Assembly (NCBI GenBank): GCA_030247855.1
Contig: JAPDRN010000040.1
Coordinates: 124,001 to 188,000, forward strand
Length of the DNA: 64,000 nt
Direction: 5' to 3'
Origin: Knufia peltigerae
Lineage: Eukaryota; Ascomycota; Eurotiomycetes; Chaetothyriales; Trichomeriaceae
Notes under the pieces: model-generated
Databases searched by the model: none
Told to the model about the DNA's origin: nothing
Seen by the model: the letters and a program-made list of their open reading frames with translations, nothing else
Part shown: one piece after another, positions 32,982 to 43,800 of the stretch
How positions within the stretch are numbered: position 1 is the first letter of the stretch
Layout: each line of letters begins with the position of its first letter
Translations under genes and position numbers: made by a program

Positions 32982-35728
32982 AAGCTGCCAGATAAATATA
33001 GAAGCCATAGTAGGCGACTAGTACGATCAATATCAACAGATCGCTGGATAGAAAAACGAGTGAGCACGAGCAGATCGAAGTACAAATTGGGAGGGTTTTT
33101 CATTCCTAAACACGTTACGACAGTTCGTCGCTTTCGGGGTTTCATGCCATATTGGTTCATTATCTTCAACATTCCTCCATCCGGGTAAGACTCTGCCCAT
33201 GGGATTCACAGCTCCTATTACGGGCAGGAGTGGAACTCGGATTGAACCATCATTTCTTCAAGACTACCAGAGGTAATGCTCCGTACGGCATATTCTTTGC
33301 GAGTACGGAGTACACGCACAAGCACCGAGCGTGTGCCGTAGCGATCGACTTGGGCACGACTTTTCACCACCAGCGAACTGGTGAGTGTTCTCCTGGATTC
33401 TTTCACAGGGAATATTGCATCACCAGAGAAGTTCTTGGAGGCCAATCAACACCACAGGACACCACACCCTCAATAATAACAATCACGTTTTTCGTCCTGT
33501 CTACGCACGTTCTGGCATGGGGAATCCAGGGAGACGGACCCTGGCGGGCCAAGCTAAGGGAGGGTGTCCCTGCCGATCTCGAAGCTCAGGAACCTCAGCC
33601 CCCTGCGTCATCATGGATCGACTAAACCACACATACGAGTATGTACTCGTAGCAGTTATTCGTCTTTCGAAGCGGAGTACAATAATGGCTGCTCCTTGTG
33701 TCGGAGGATCTTTCGATGACCACCTCCCGACTGACGTGAGCGAAAAGGTTTGATCTTGGCCCAAGCTACGGTTATTGGCATCTGTCGTGCGAGCACAAAC
33801 AACCGAGTTGGGCAGACGTACGTTGTTTACCTGTGTTACCTCAAGACTCCTACGAAGATGTGTCAATTCAATATGACGTGAGTTGGGCAGGAAAAGTCTA
33901 TCTCTATACGGATATCGGGCCAGCATTTTAGGCCGACAAGTACGGAGTAGGTAAGGCAGCTCCTGCTGAGATCACGCCAGAACGAGGATCGGAAGATGAA
34001 GGCCAACAGAGTAGCGGACTGGTGAGATATCATTCCCAGAATCAACAGAAACTTGTTCCATATATCCGTTCTTGTACTCCGTAGGTACCTTGATGAACCA
34101 CAATCCTTCGTCTCTCGGCGTACTGTACTCGGTCCTCAGTACTCCGAAGGAGCAACAATGCTACAGTACCTAGATAGGGGAGTTTCATGAGCATATGTAC
34201 GGAGTATTCGTACCCGAGCCTGCACCAGTCCAAGCTAAGCTACAAAACTCCTGTAGACCATCATCCTTAGTGACTTCAGGCACCTTCATTAGTTCCTTAG
34301 GGGCTTGAAATATCCGGCAAATGAAGCCACTAAAGTTGCCCGTAGCATGGAACATGGGACGCTTCCACATCCCCGGCATCGGGCACTTGAGTCCGTCATG
34401 ACCCAAACACTCTTGAAATGGACGTGGCTGCAGGAACAATTCGGGGGCCCAATTCCAGGCACTACCAGTAGGCTGTAGGCCATCGCTATGGATTCCTGCT
34501 AGGTACCTAAGGGACGACGGAGTCCTTTGTTCTCCGTAATGGTCACCTTAATGAGGCGCCACTGAGATCGTCGCTCGATGATGATGACGATGATGCTGTT
34601 GTAGGTTGTCGACTTTGTCTCTACCCACCCACCTTGCAGGCCTTGATTGACTTAACCCAGGCTACTGCACAGTACAACTCTTCCTCCAAGCCCAACTACG
34701 AACTACCTAGGGTAACTTAGACTACTAGCCCTAAAATATCCCTTCCCAGCACCGTGGTACGCCGATAAGGAGCAGCAGGGGGAAAGGAAAAAAAGATCCC
34801 TGCACTAGGAAATAAAAAAAAGTCCATTTCCTCACTCAGTACTCCGTACTCCGTACTTCAGTACCCTTTGAAAAGAAGAAAGCTCGCTTGTCGTTGATCT
34901 CTCCCGCCAACCACATCCATCGGCTACGCAGTTCGTGCATCTGCTGAAAGACAAAGGTCGCTTATTGCGATACAAATATGGATTTCTGCCCAGGTCCATT
35001 TCAAATCCTCAGAGGTACCTAAAGGCCCAGTACCGCCACTTGGCACGAACAGATTATCGCAAAAGACAACAGCTCATCCAACGACTTGCTTGCCACCAGA
35101 AAGAAATATCACTCTCGCCTCTTCGTCGCAGCTATCACATCCACGTCTTTGCTGACTGCTGGATCCACCGAAAGGCGAGCACAGCGTTATTCCCAAGACA
35201 CTGAAGAGCTTCTTCGGCACAATTGGCTCGCCAGTGCTTCAGCCAGGCATTTGCGGCCAAACCAGTCAAAACACCTGTCACCATCCGCAAACCGCTGTCA
35301 CCCGCCATCTGACGGGTCCTTTTTTCACTCTTGAGGCCATCAACGCGCGCTGGCCCCTTTGGTATAAAGAGGCGACACAACCTCTCGACCGAGGCCGTAC
35401 TAGACTTCGTAGCGAACCGCTTCCCGCTCGACAAGTTCACACCACACAAACTCAAAACTTCCCGGCATTGAGAGTTCTCTCGACCCTTCGCTTACACCAC
35501 AACGATATATTCGCTCGAGGCCGCGTAACTTCATAAAAAGGAAACTGTCGTCTGGATTCTCCTCCCCTCCCCCAGTGAAATTGACTGCAAAGAACCAAGA
35601 AAGGAGCAGTCTGTGTCTGAGATGTAGGCACGAGTGCGACCAACTGTCTAATCTTCCAATTCATCGAGAGGAAAGGTCGCTGGGAGCAAGCACAGAGGCT
35701 GTATTTTGGCGAGTAGAGAGACGGAAGC
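32982..35728. other. 2.7-kb gene-free stretch rich in TACTCCGTA motifs
   Basis: No supportable gene on either strand. Six exact copies of TACTCCGTA or its complement occur: 33304-33312, 33941-33949, 34075-34083, 34198-34206, 34840-34848 and 34847-34855 (the last two overlap). The region holds the mccA 3' flank and the RSR1 promoter and 5' UTR. Confidence 0.6.
34840..34855. repeat. Overlapping pair of TACTCCGTA motifs
   Basis: Two overlapping copies of the nonamer about 875 bp upstream of the RSR1 start; the densest instance of a motif dispersed over the window's intergenic DNA. Confidence 0.85.
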
Positions 35729-36605
35729 ATGAGTTTACAACCTAGGTAAGCCCTAGAAGCGTTGCTGTCCCCAGCCGCATTGTGCGACTCGCGAGATCTC
35801 CCACTAACATAACCACCTGTTTCTTGCCAACAGACGAGAATATCACATTGTCGTGCTTGGTGCAGGTAAGTCGACGCTCTGCATAGAAACGACTTTCTTT
35901 TTCAGTACGGGGCTGACTTTCTGTTTTCCCCAGGCGGCGTCGGCAAGAGTTGTCTAACCGCTCAGTTTGTCCAAGATGTTTGGATCGAGAGTTATGATCC
36001 GACCATAGAAGACTCGTATCGCAAGCAAGTTAATGTGGATGGACGACAAATCATCCTAGAAATGTAACCTTCTGCCCTGCCTTTTTTTCCCTTCCCACCG
36101 TTCTCAAGGGTTTCTGTCTTGCTGACCAACCGTCCGTTTTTCTAGCCTCGACACTGCCGGAACCGAGCAATTCACGGCCATGAGGGAACTCTACATGAAA
36201 CAAGGCCAAGGTTTCTTGTTGGTCTTTTCGATCTGCAACATGAATTCCTTTTACGAGTTGGCCGAACTTCGCGAGCAAATCATCCGCATCAAGGACGACG
36301 AAGACGTTCCCTTGGTCGTGGTTGGCAACAAGTCCGACATGGAGGATGAGCGCGTCGTCCCGCGTGCCCGGGCCTTCCAGCTCGCCCAGTCGTGGGGTCA
36401 AAAGCCGTACTACGAGACGTCGGCGCGGAGAAAGACCAACGTCGAGGCCGTCTTCCACAACCTCTGCTCCCAGATCATCCAGCGGGACACGGATCGCGGC
36501 CAACAGTACGAACAACAACTGGCCGCCCGTCGACGAGAGAGGCCCAACCGACACGACCGAAAGGGCAAGAGGACTCGCAATCGGGACCGATGCGTCATTC
36601 TGTAA
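35729..36605 (+). CDS. RSR1: Ras-family GTPase Rsr1/Bud1 (Rap/Krev-1 type)
   Basis: Small GTPase that marks growth sites and hands polarity cues to Cdc42; in filamentous fungi it influences hyphal direction and branching. Four exons (35729-35745, 35834-35865, 35934-36063, 36146-36605) give about 212 aa; the first two are only 17 and 32 nt. P-loop GAGGVGKS is at residues 15-22, switch I carries [11 protein letters not shown], switch II reads [17 protein letters not shown], with Thr at the Ras Gln61 position as in Rap proteins, and NKSD and ETSA are the base-binding motifs. A basic C-terminal tail ends in the CAAX box CVIL, whose Leu predicts geranylgeranylation. Rap-type Thr and the tail distinguish it from Ras1/Ras2 and Rheb. 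Confidence 0.93.
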
Positions 36606-36978
36606 ATAAAAGGTGTGACGGGAAGAAGGCTGGGGATCGTCAACAGCTTCCTTCGACCGCATCTTCTTCTTCGGGTTGGCCGGAAAAGCAAGACACCCAA
36701 GTGAGGAAGAGGACTACCAATGGCCCGGGGAGGCGTTTTCATTTCGAGGCTTTTATAGAAAGGGAAAAAAAGAGACTGCAAAGTACGGGATAACAGGGTA
36801 CGATACAAAAAAGTGGACAGATTTTTAGACCTCTTGCGACTCGCGTCGACGTTATTGTATCCATTTCACCAAGGTAGAAAAAAGGCGAAAGATCCTGTTG
36901 ATACTGTCTACTTCGAAACACGAGAGTATCAAATTCACACGTACACACACACACATGTTTAACGTTCCGTCTGCCCGT
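36606..36978. other. Convergent intergenic, RSR1 / mccB
   Basis: About 370 bp between two 3' ends, with a short (CA)n tract near 36940-36957. No gene. Confidence 0.55.
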
Positions 36979-38688
36979 CTACATTCTGAAAACGCCAAAC
37001 TTGGTGCCGACCTTCTCGGACCTTCCGCCCAGTGCAGCCTTCAAGCCCATGCCGAGCACGTTCCTGGTCTGCGCGGGCGGGATGACGCCGTCGTCCCACA
37101 GCCGGGCGGACGAGAAGGTGGCGTCACTCTCGCGCTCGATGCGGTCGCGCAGTTCCGGGTCGACCGACTTGCCCACGGTCTCCATGACGGCCGTGAGCTG
37201 GTCGGGGCCCATGACGCCGATCTTCGCGTTGGGCCACATCCACAGGAACCGGGGGCCGTAGGCGCGCCCGCACATGCCGTAGTTGCCGGCCCCGGCGCTC
37301 GAGCCGACGACGACGGTGAACTTGGGCACCTCCGCGCACGCGACGGCGGTGACGAGCTTCGCCCCGTTCTTGGCGATGCCGCCCTTCTCGGCGTCGGCGC
37401 CGACCATGAAGCCCGAGATGTTTTGCAGGAACACCAGGGGGACGTCGCGCTGGCAGCACAGCTCGATGAAGTGGGCGCCCTTGAGCGACGACTCGGAAAA
37501 CAGGATGCCGTTGTTCGCCACGATCCCGACGCGGTAGCCGTGGATGCGCGCGAAGCCCGTGACCAGGGTGGAGCCGTAGTCCTTTTTGAACTCGGCGAAC
37601 TCGCTGCCGTCGACGATGCGCGCGATGATCTCGTGCATGGGGATCTGCTTCCTCAGGTTGGTGCCCACGATGCCGGGCAATTCCTCGGGGTCGTAGAGGG
37701 GCTCTCGAACCTCGGCGGGGGCCGGCCGTTCTCTGGGGTAGTTTAGGTTCGCGACGGAGCGTCGGGCCAGGACGATGGCGTGGGCGTCGTCGACGGCGAG
37801 GTAGTCCGTCACCCCCGAGACGCTGCTGTGCAGCTGGCCGCCGCCGAGGTCTTCGGCGGACACCACCTCGCCGGTGGCGGCCTTGACGAGAGGCGGGCCG
37901 GCGAGGAAGATGGTGCCTTGGTTCTGGACGATGATGGACTCGTCGCACATGGCGGGGACGTACGCGCCGCCCGCGGTGCAAGGGCCCATGACGACGGCGA
38001 TCTGGGGGATGCCCATGCCGCTCATGCGGGCCTGGTTGAAGAAGATGCGGCCGAAATGGTCGCGGTCGGGGAAGACGTTGGCTTGATTGGGCAGGTTGGC
38101 ACCCCCGGAGTCGACGAGGTAGATGCAGGGCAGGCGGTTCTGTTGAGCAATCTCCTGGGCTCGCAGGTGTTTCTTCACCGTCAGGGGGTAGTAGGTACCG
38201 CCTTTGACTGTGGCGTCGTTGGCAACGATCATACATGTGACCCCTTCGACCGTGCCGATCCCGGCGACCATGCCCGCCGCGGGGATCTGGTCTTCGTAGA
38301 CTTCGTGTGCCGCCAACGGGGAGAGTTCGAGAAAGGAAGTGCCCGGGTCGATGAGGGCCGTGACTCGATCTCGTGCCAACATCTTGCCGCGCTGAATGTG
38401 CTTATCCCGGGCCTTTTGTGGTCCGCCCTGCGAGACCTTTTGGTGCAAATCCGCATATTTGGTCATTATACTGGCCAGCTGGCTTGAGTTTTCCTTGTAT
38501 TCCTGGCTGGTCTTGTCCACAACCGTGGGCAAGATTGAGACGGCTTGGGCATGACGAGCGTGTGTAAAGGTCGCTGCGGGTCGTGTTCGCACACTCGGAG
38601 CAGATCGTGAAGGGAGGGGGTGTTGTTCTCGAAGGGCATGGCTTAAACTGCGCAGAAGGGTAGCCGTCGGCGTATACTTGGGAGGCAT
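36979..38688 (-). CDS. mccB: 3-methylcrotonyl-CoA carboxylase beta subunit
   Basis: Carboxyltransferase half of mitochondrial methylcrotonyl-CoA carboxylase. One exon from the ATG at 38688 ([12 protein letters not shown]), 569 aa. The N-terminal ~50 residues are basic and Ser/Ala-rich, a mitochondrial presequence. Family motifs: [107 protein letters not shown] and [12 protein letters not shown]. The AYVPAM and VMGPDQL signatures fit MCC beta rather than propionyl-CoA carboxylase beta. It is convergent with RSR1 and lies near mccA. Codon third positions are very G/C-rich, which yields two long false antisense frames. Confidence 0.95.
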   Translation of the reverse strand: MPPKYTPTATLLRSLSHALREQHPLPSRSAPSVRTRPAATFTHARHAQAVSILPTVVDKTSQEYKENSSQLASIMTKYADLHQKVSQGGPQKARDKHIQRGKMLARDRVTALIDPGTSFLELSPLAAHEVYEDQIPAAGMVAGIGTVEGVTCMIVANDATVKGGTYYPLTVKKHLRAQEIAQQNRLPCIYLVDSGGANLPNQANVFPDRDHFGRIFFNQARMSGMGIPQIAVVMGPCTAGGAYVPAMCDESIIVQNQGTIFLAGPPLVKAATGEVVSAEDLGGGQLHSSVSGVTDYLAVDDAHAIVLARRSVANLNYPRERPAPAEVREPLYDPEELPGIVGTNLRKQIPMHEIIARIVDGSEFAEFKKDYGSTLVTGFARIHGYRVGIVANNGILFSESSLKGAHFIELCCQRDVPLVFLQNISGFMVGADAEKGGIAKNGAKLVTAVACAEVPKFTVVVGSSAGAGNYGMCGRAYGPRFLWMWPNAKIGVMGPDQLTAVMETVGKSVDPELRDRIERESDATFSSARLWDDGVIPPAQTRNVLGMGLKAALGGRSEKVGTKFGVFRM

Positions 38689-39415
38689 TGTTGGAGTTCT
38701 CGTGAGAACGGCATCCACGCACAAGTCGGTTTTGTGGGAGGCAGACCTGATCGCAATAGGGGACAGGAAGCTGTTGTACTTGAGAGAGACTGACCTCACG
38801 CACTCGACACGGCCGCGTCTAAGCCGAGGATACCGTCGATAGCCGTCCGTGGAGAAGACACTTTCCAGCCGGGGAATGCAAATGGTCCACCGTAGAGAAT
38901 TGCTAGGGCTGAGCATTCAGTGCATCATCTACCGACAAAGTGCGCAACATTATCAAAACAATTCTTGGTCACGCATTACAGTACAAATGGAATCAATGGA
39001 TGTGTTTGCTAAGGCTTCTTTCAGTTAGAGACTTGGAACAGACTCAAATCTCTTCAGCCCATCCCTCTGAGGACTATCCCGAGAAGCCTTCAGGCCGAAA
39101 ATACATGCTTTGAAGGTCTAAGCAATGTTCGGATCAGCAATGCAATGTCTCTGCTGCGACACTTCTGGATATATATATATATGCATTATATATACCCTGA
39201 ACTGTGCTTTATCCCTTTCCATTTTTATTCAGGAAAGGGAGCGAGGCCACTTTACTGGGGCACGTGACGGATACCCGGCCGACTACGGGAGGAGCGTCAC
39301 GGGTGGAAGAGTTGCGTTTCGCGCAAATGGCAATTAGGTTGACAACGTTCTATTATGAAAGTAAAGAAGCTGCCTGATAGTTGTACAATCCTCAACTCAT
39401 CGTGCTGGCAGAACC
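38689..39415. other. Intergenic with (TA)n tract
   Basis: About 730 bp between mccB and the 3' end of the HET half-gene. An imperfect TA tract lies at about 39169-39195. No gene seen. Confidence 0.5.
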
Positions 39416-40816
39416 CTACCGTATCCGAATGGGATCGCGAAGTCCACCGAACGAGTCACGAAGCTCACCCTGCATTATCCCCGTCACATAGCATTCTCCT
39501 ACCAGATTGTAGCAGCCCGCTTCTCCAGCTCTCCTGATCAAAAAGGGGACTGCACCGTTTCGCAGGATGCACACTCTATCGCCCTGCCGACCTTGATGCG
39601 GGATCGTCGCGCAGCGGTTCTCTTTCGTTAGTGCGAAGCGCCACCCAAGGACTTTGTCATCCAGTAACGATACGTAGGCCGAGCTCTCCTCGGCCGAACC
39701 TGGTTTCGGTTTCTTGAGCAGCTGTCGGAAAGCCTTGTAGGAATCGCGAAGGCCAGTGTCTCTGTCCACGCTGCTGTCATGGCTGGGGGTTTCGGCGCCT
39801 GCGACCGGCGTCTTCCAGCTCCATTCGCCAAACTCGCCTTTGGCGACTCTTTTACGGAGGGACTCGACCATCTTGTCGATCTCGCCGAAGTACAACTTGC
39901 GGAATTGGGGCTCGTTTGCCGAGGCGGTGGTTTCCGCGATCTCATCCACGACGCGGCCCAGAACCGTGATCTCGTCCGCACCCTGAACGTGAATGATCGT
40001 CCCCTCGATGCCTGCGCAGGCGTCGAACTCGAGGCCTCGGTCTAAGGAATCGGCAAGACTGCCGGGCCGCGAGACCGTCCAGTCGGGCAGCCACGATGGG
40101 AACCGATCGGACTGAGCGGTGAGCCCTGCCCGATAGAGCAGCTTGATACCTTGCCCCTGAGCCAAGATACCTTCGGCGACTCTGAGGGCCACCGATTCAA
40201 ACTTGGCCTTGTAGTTGGGGTGGAACTCGTCGCGGTCCCCGTCCACGGCCAGGCCGAGCAGGGCGAAAAATCGATCCCGCGTGAGCGTTGAAGCGACGTG
40301 GCGGTAGGTTTCGAGCAGAAGGCTCAACGGCCACCGCTGACCCCTTGCTTCCCACTCCCGATGCATCCCCAACGCGAGAAAAGATGTCCACGGGCGCAGA
40401 TTGATACTCAAAGCTTCGTGCTCCTGCTCCACGATCTCCATGGCGGCAAACAGATCGTGCCATTCGATCATCCATTTCCCGCAGATCACCTTGACCGTAG
40501 GCGCGATCACCATTTCCTGCACGATCCAGGCGCGTCGAATCCAGGGCCTGCTGAACAACGCTCTGACATCTACCCAGATCGCTGCATCGAGGGGTGGCGT
40601 TCGGCGGGTTTCCCACGAGTCGTCGACCACGGGAATGCCCTCGGGCCACCCTGCGTCGGGATTGCGTTTGACCACATCCTTCGCGCGTACTTGCAGCAGC
40701 ATCTCGATGGCGGCGTCGCCGTCGCCATCGGCACCGACGAAAGCCAACGTGCAAGCCGCATTCTGGAAGATTTCGGGCAGGAGAAAGATCTGTTGCGCCT
40801 TCTCCTCCGGGTCGGC
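39416..40816 (-). pseudogene. C-terminal half of HET domain, separated by an in-frame TAA from the NOV-HET gene
   Basis: Same reading frame as the last exon of the upstream gene, open for 466 codons after a TAA at 40819-40817. It begins ADPEEKAQQIFLLPEIFQNA, exactly what follows the invariant WIDALCINQ motif in HET proteins, and includes the third HET block (SRPWIRRAWIVQEMVIAP). The rest is the usual variable HET C-terminus with WLPDWTV. There is no other stop or frameshift. So it is either the cut-off tail of a recently inactivated gene, a tail reached by stop-codon readthrough, or the result of a sequence error. It has no good start codon of its own near its 5' end. Confidence 0.75.
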
Positions 40817-43800
40817 TTATTTGATACAGAGAGCGTCGATCCAGAGAATGGCCATTTGCTTGCGCAGGCGCAGTTTCTCCAACGCAATCTTCAACGCTTC
40901 GGTAATCTGGATCGAGCCTTCTGGCGTCACCAAGGTGTGCATCTGTTGTTCTTTGTCACCCCACACATACGACAACGTCCGGTATATGCCTGCATCATCG
41001 AATGGCACACTGTAGATGCACCCCTTGAGTGGAGCGCTATGCTTTCGTGGAAAGAGCATGAATAAACGCACGTGTTCCTTGGGAAGTTTGTGGTACTTAT
41101 ACTGTGGTGTAGAGGACTCGGCAGGTAAATTGAGTGCTGAAATAGCCGGCACTTCGCCATGGGGTCCGCGGTGGTACCCTTGGCTAGGTGGTGCTCTGAC
41201 TGCTGCCTTGGCGTCGGCCCGATCAAGCGGTATTACCGGTTTGGAAGCTTGGTTCGTTGGTGTCTGTGTAGAGGTAGGCGGATTTGAAAACCGTGTATCC
41301 CAAGACTGTGATGGGGATAGTTGCTGACCATTTGTCATGCCCGTTGCAGGCATGTTAGCAGTCCCACTTTGAGTCTCAGATGGTGTCTTTTCCAGTTGAG
41401 GAGATAGTTCGACGGACGACTGTCTGGCATCGCCAGTTCTCCAATCAACGGTGGCCCAGCGAGGCGATACGCCTTTTTGGGCAGTAGATTGATGGTTCCC
41501 CCAAACTCTCGGTTCAAATGCTTGAGTTCGGTGACCACCGTTTGTTGGATCGGCATCCCTCCAATGGCCTGCAGGGCGTGGCCCAGCAGCATTATGCATC
41601 GGCCGGACCGCTCGGGCGGGGATGGAGGCCTCGAGTGCATGGTCACCTTTGAAATCAAATTGCCCTGATTTGACAAGTTGCCAAGGGTCAACGATGAGAT
41701 GAAACTGTGGTTCAGCGTAGACATTGCTGATTTGAATGAGAACGAGCACATCCTTGATGCTCCGATGCGGACCAGACCGCTCCGGTAGATGGAATTGCTT
41801 AGCCTACAAAAATATGTCAGCCTCACGGCAGCGCAAAGATTGGGCTGATGCAATTATCTACTGTTGATGCGTACCATCTCGAGCTTTTCTGAGCTCCATG
41901 GGAAGAGACCATTTGCGTGTCCCGTAGAAACCATGATCTCGAGGTGGTAGTTCGGATGCATGTGCTTCCACCGCGCCGCATCCGGGTGGCCATTCGCGCA
42001 TAGAAAATTCGTCATGGCCCTGGACCCGTCTCGGTCTCGGAAAGTGAATGAAGAGGATCCTGCGTATCTTCCGCGGCATTGTAGCCCTGATCGTGCTTTT
42101 AGCGGGCTGGTCCAGCGAGAAGTCGGGTTGTATATCTGCCCAAGCGCCACTTGTAAAAGCCTAGAGACCTATGATTGAATTCGATCAGCGAAGTGACGCA
42201 TTCGGATAAATATATCTCTACTTACCATGCATTCGCCTAGGTATTGGAGATCGCGATGTGGAGGTTGCTCATCTGTAGAGACGGTGCTGTGCTTCAGAAC
42301 CGAGTCTTGCGCGTCGATCCGTGTGAACGTCACTTTCGGGATCCGTTTGTCTGTTCTGCTCGCTTCCTTCTCCTTCTTACCTCGAGTACTCCTCGCACCA
42401 CGCTTGCTTTTGGTGCCGAACCGCGCAAACGATTCTTTGTTGTCGATATCTTCTTTGGGGAAGTCGAAAGGCGACGGGATGCTGAAGACATCGCCAGACA
42501 AGCTCTGATAGTTGTCTTTGTCTTGATTGCTCAATTTGCCCTCGTTCGGGGAAGGCAGTGCGGCTTCGGACAAGGTCAGCTGTTATATGCCAGTAGATTG
42601 GGCATTAATTAGCATACCTTCAGCGTCAACTTCGACGAAAAAACCTTCCTGTTCGAAGTTATTTTGGAGTCTTCGGACGTCTATTTCACTTATGACAGCC
42701 TGTAAAAGGCTCAGATGAAAAGACTCATTCATACTAAAATGGCTCGCGATGTATTTTGCGGTTTCTAAAGGAAGCGTTTTGAAGGCCAAAGCTTCCCGTG
42801 TGAGGTACAGCTGCATGCGGTTGTTCCGTGTTGCTAAAGCAATTTCGCCCTTAGATGGGCGGCCCTCGTGATCCGCATTACGATACCTGGCGGTGCAGAC
42901 TTGTTTGATTTCAGTGACTTGATAGATACAGAGATCTCTGATCTCTCGGATCGATTTCGAAGGGTCTTTTGTTGACTCTGGAAGCAGCCTGCGCAACTCT
43001 GTTAGTATGAATGCCTGCCCCGGGATACACAATACGGGACGGACTCGCAGAGGAAGCTCGCCCGCGAACGCAAGAACTTAGTGTGAGTTTCAGATAACTT
43101 GAGGCGGCCCTGGGGAGTCGCGTTCCCTTTCGTCAGACGTGAGAGCTTTCTGGAGTCCAGCTTCAAAGCCGCGAGAAATCTTTCCAGCGAATGTATCCGC
43201 TTCGGTGAAAAAGCCAAGAGGGGCATCTCGCCTGCAAAACTGTCCCTCAGAAATGGACGATCGGCAATTTCCCAATCTACGGCCTCCAGAGGTTTCAACT
43301 CGTCATATGACTCTTCCCTAGCGCCCTTGATGATGGGGAACACCGGGCGGTTTTGGAATTTTTTCATCAAAGACGCAATTCTCTTCTGAGTCAGGTCTGC
43401 AAGTGCGTTGTTGATCTCGACAAAGATCTGAGCAATAAGTTCTAGATCGTGAGTGTGGTCAATATTCGTCGCTCTCGAGATTAGGCGTTCGATTTCGTCC
43501 GTCCCATCCACCGAAAGAAACTTGAAAAGTTGCTGGCTCCGAGGATATTCAGTAGCTAAATCGATATTGCGTTTCTGACATTCCGTGATGCTGAGCCAGC
43601 CGATGATTTGGTCGGACTTACGACTTTTACACGATACGTAGATGAAGTTCTGAGTTTGGAAAGCAGTGCTGAAATTGTTAGTGGATATGTGAGCTACAAG
43701 GCCATGTACCTTACCTGACAAGATCCTCGTCACTGTCATAGCGATCTTGTATTTGCTCGTAAATGTAGGAAAGTGTGTCAAGATCTGGACGGTTTTGATC

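Noticed and set aside
33152..33625. 157-codon plus-strand frame in the mccA-RSR1 gap
   Set aside because: No recognisable domain, mixed composition and no splice or promoter context.
36898..38487. Two long plus-strand frames opposite mccB
   Set aside because: Antisense shadows of the GC3-rich mccB gene.
39416..40747. Independent HET gene starting downstream of the TAA
   Set aside because: It would lack the first half of the HET domain (LSYVWGD and WIDALCI), which is present in the same frame just upstream.
40770..40835. A mini-intron removing the TAA in the HET domain
   Set aside because: Possible GT...AG pairs around the stop are 12-40 nt long, out of phase, or would delete the conserved motif; none is a credible fungal intron.
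41335..41853. 172-codon minus-strand frame overlapping the NOV_C/linker exon
   Set aside because: Shadow frame; the alternative frame is joined in phase by the 41874-41804 intron and matches NOV_C.
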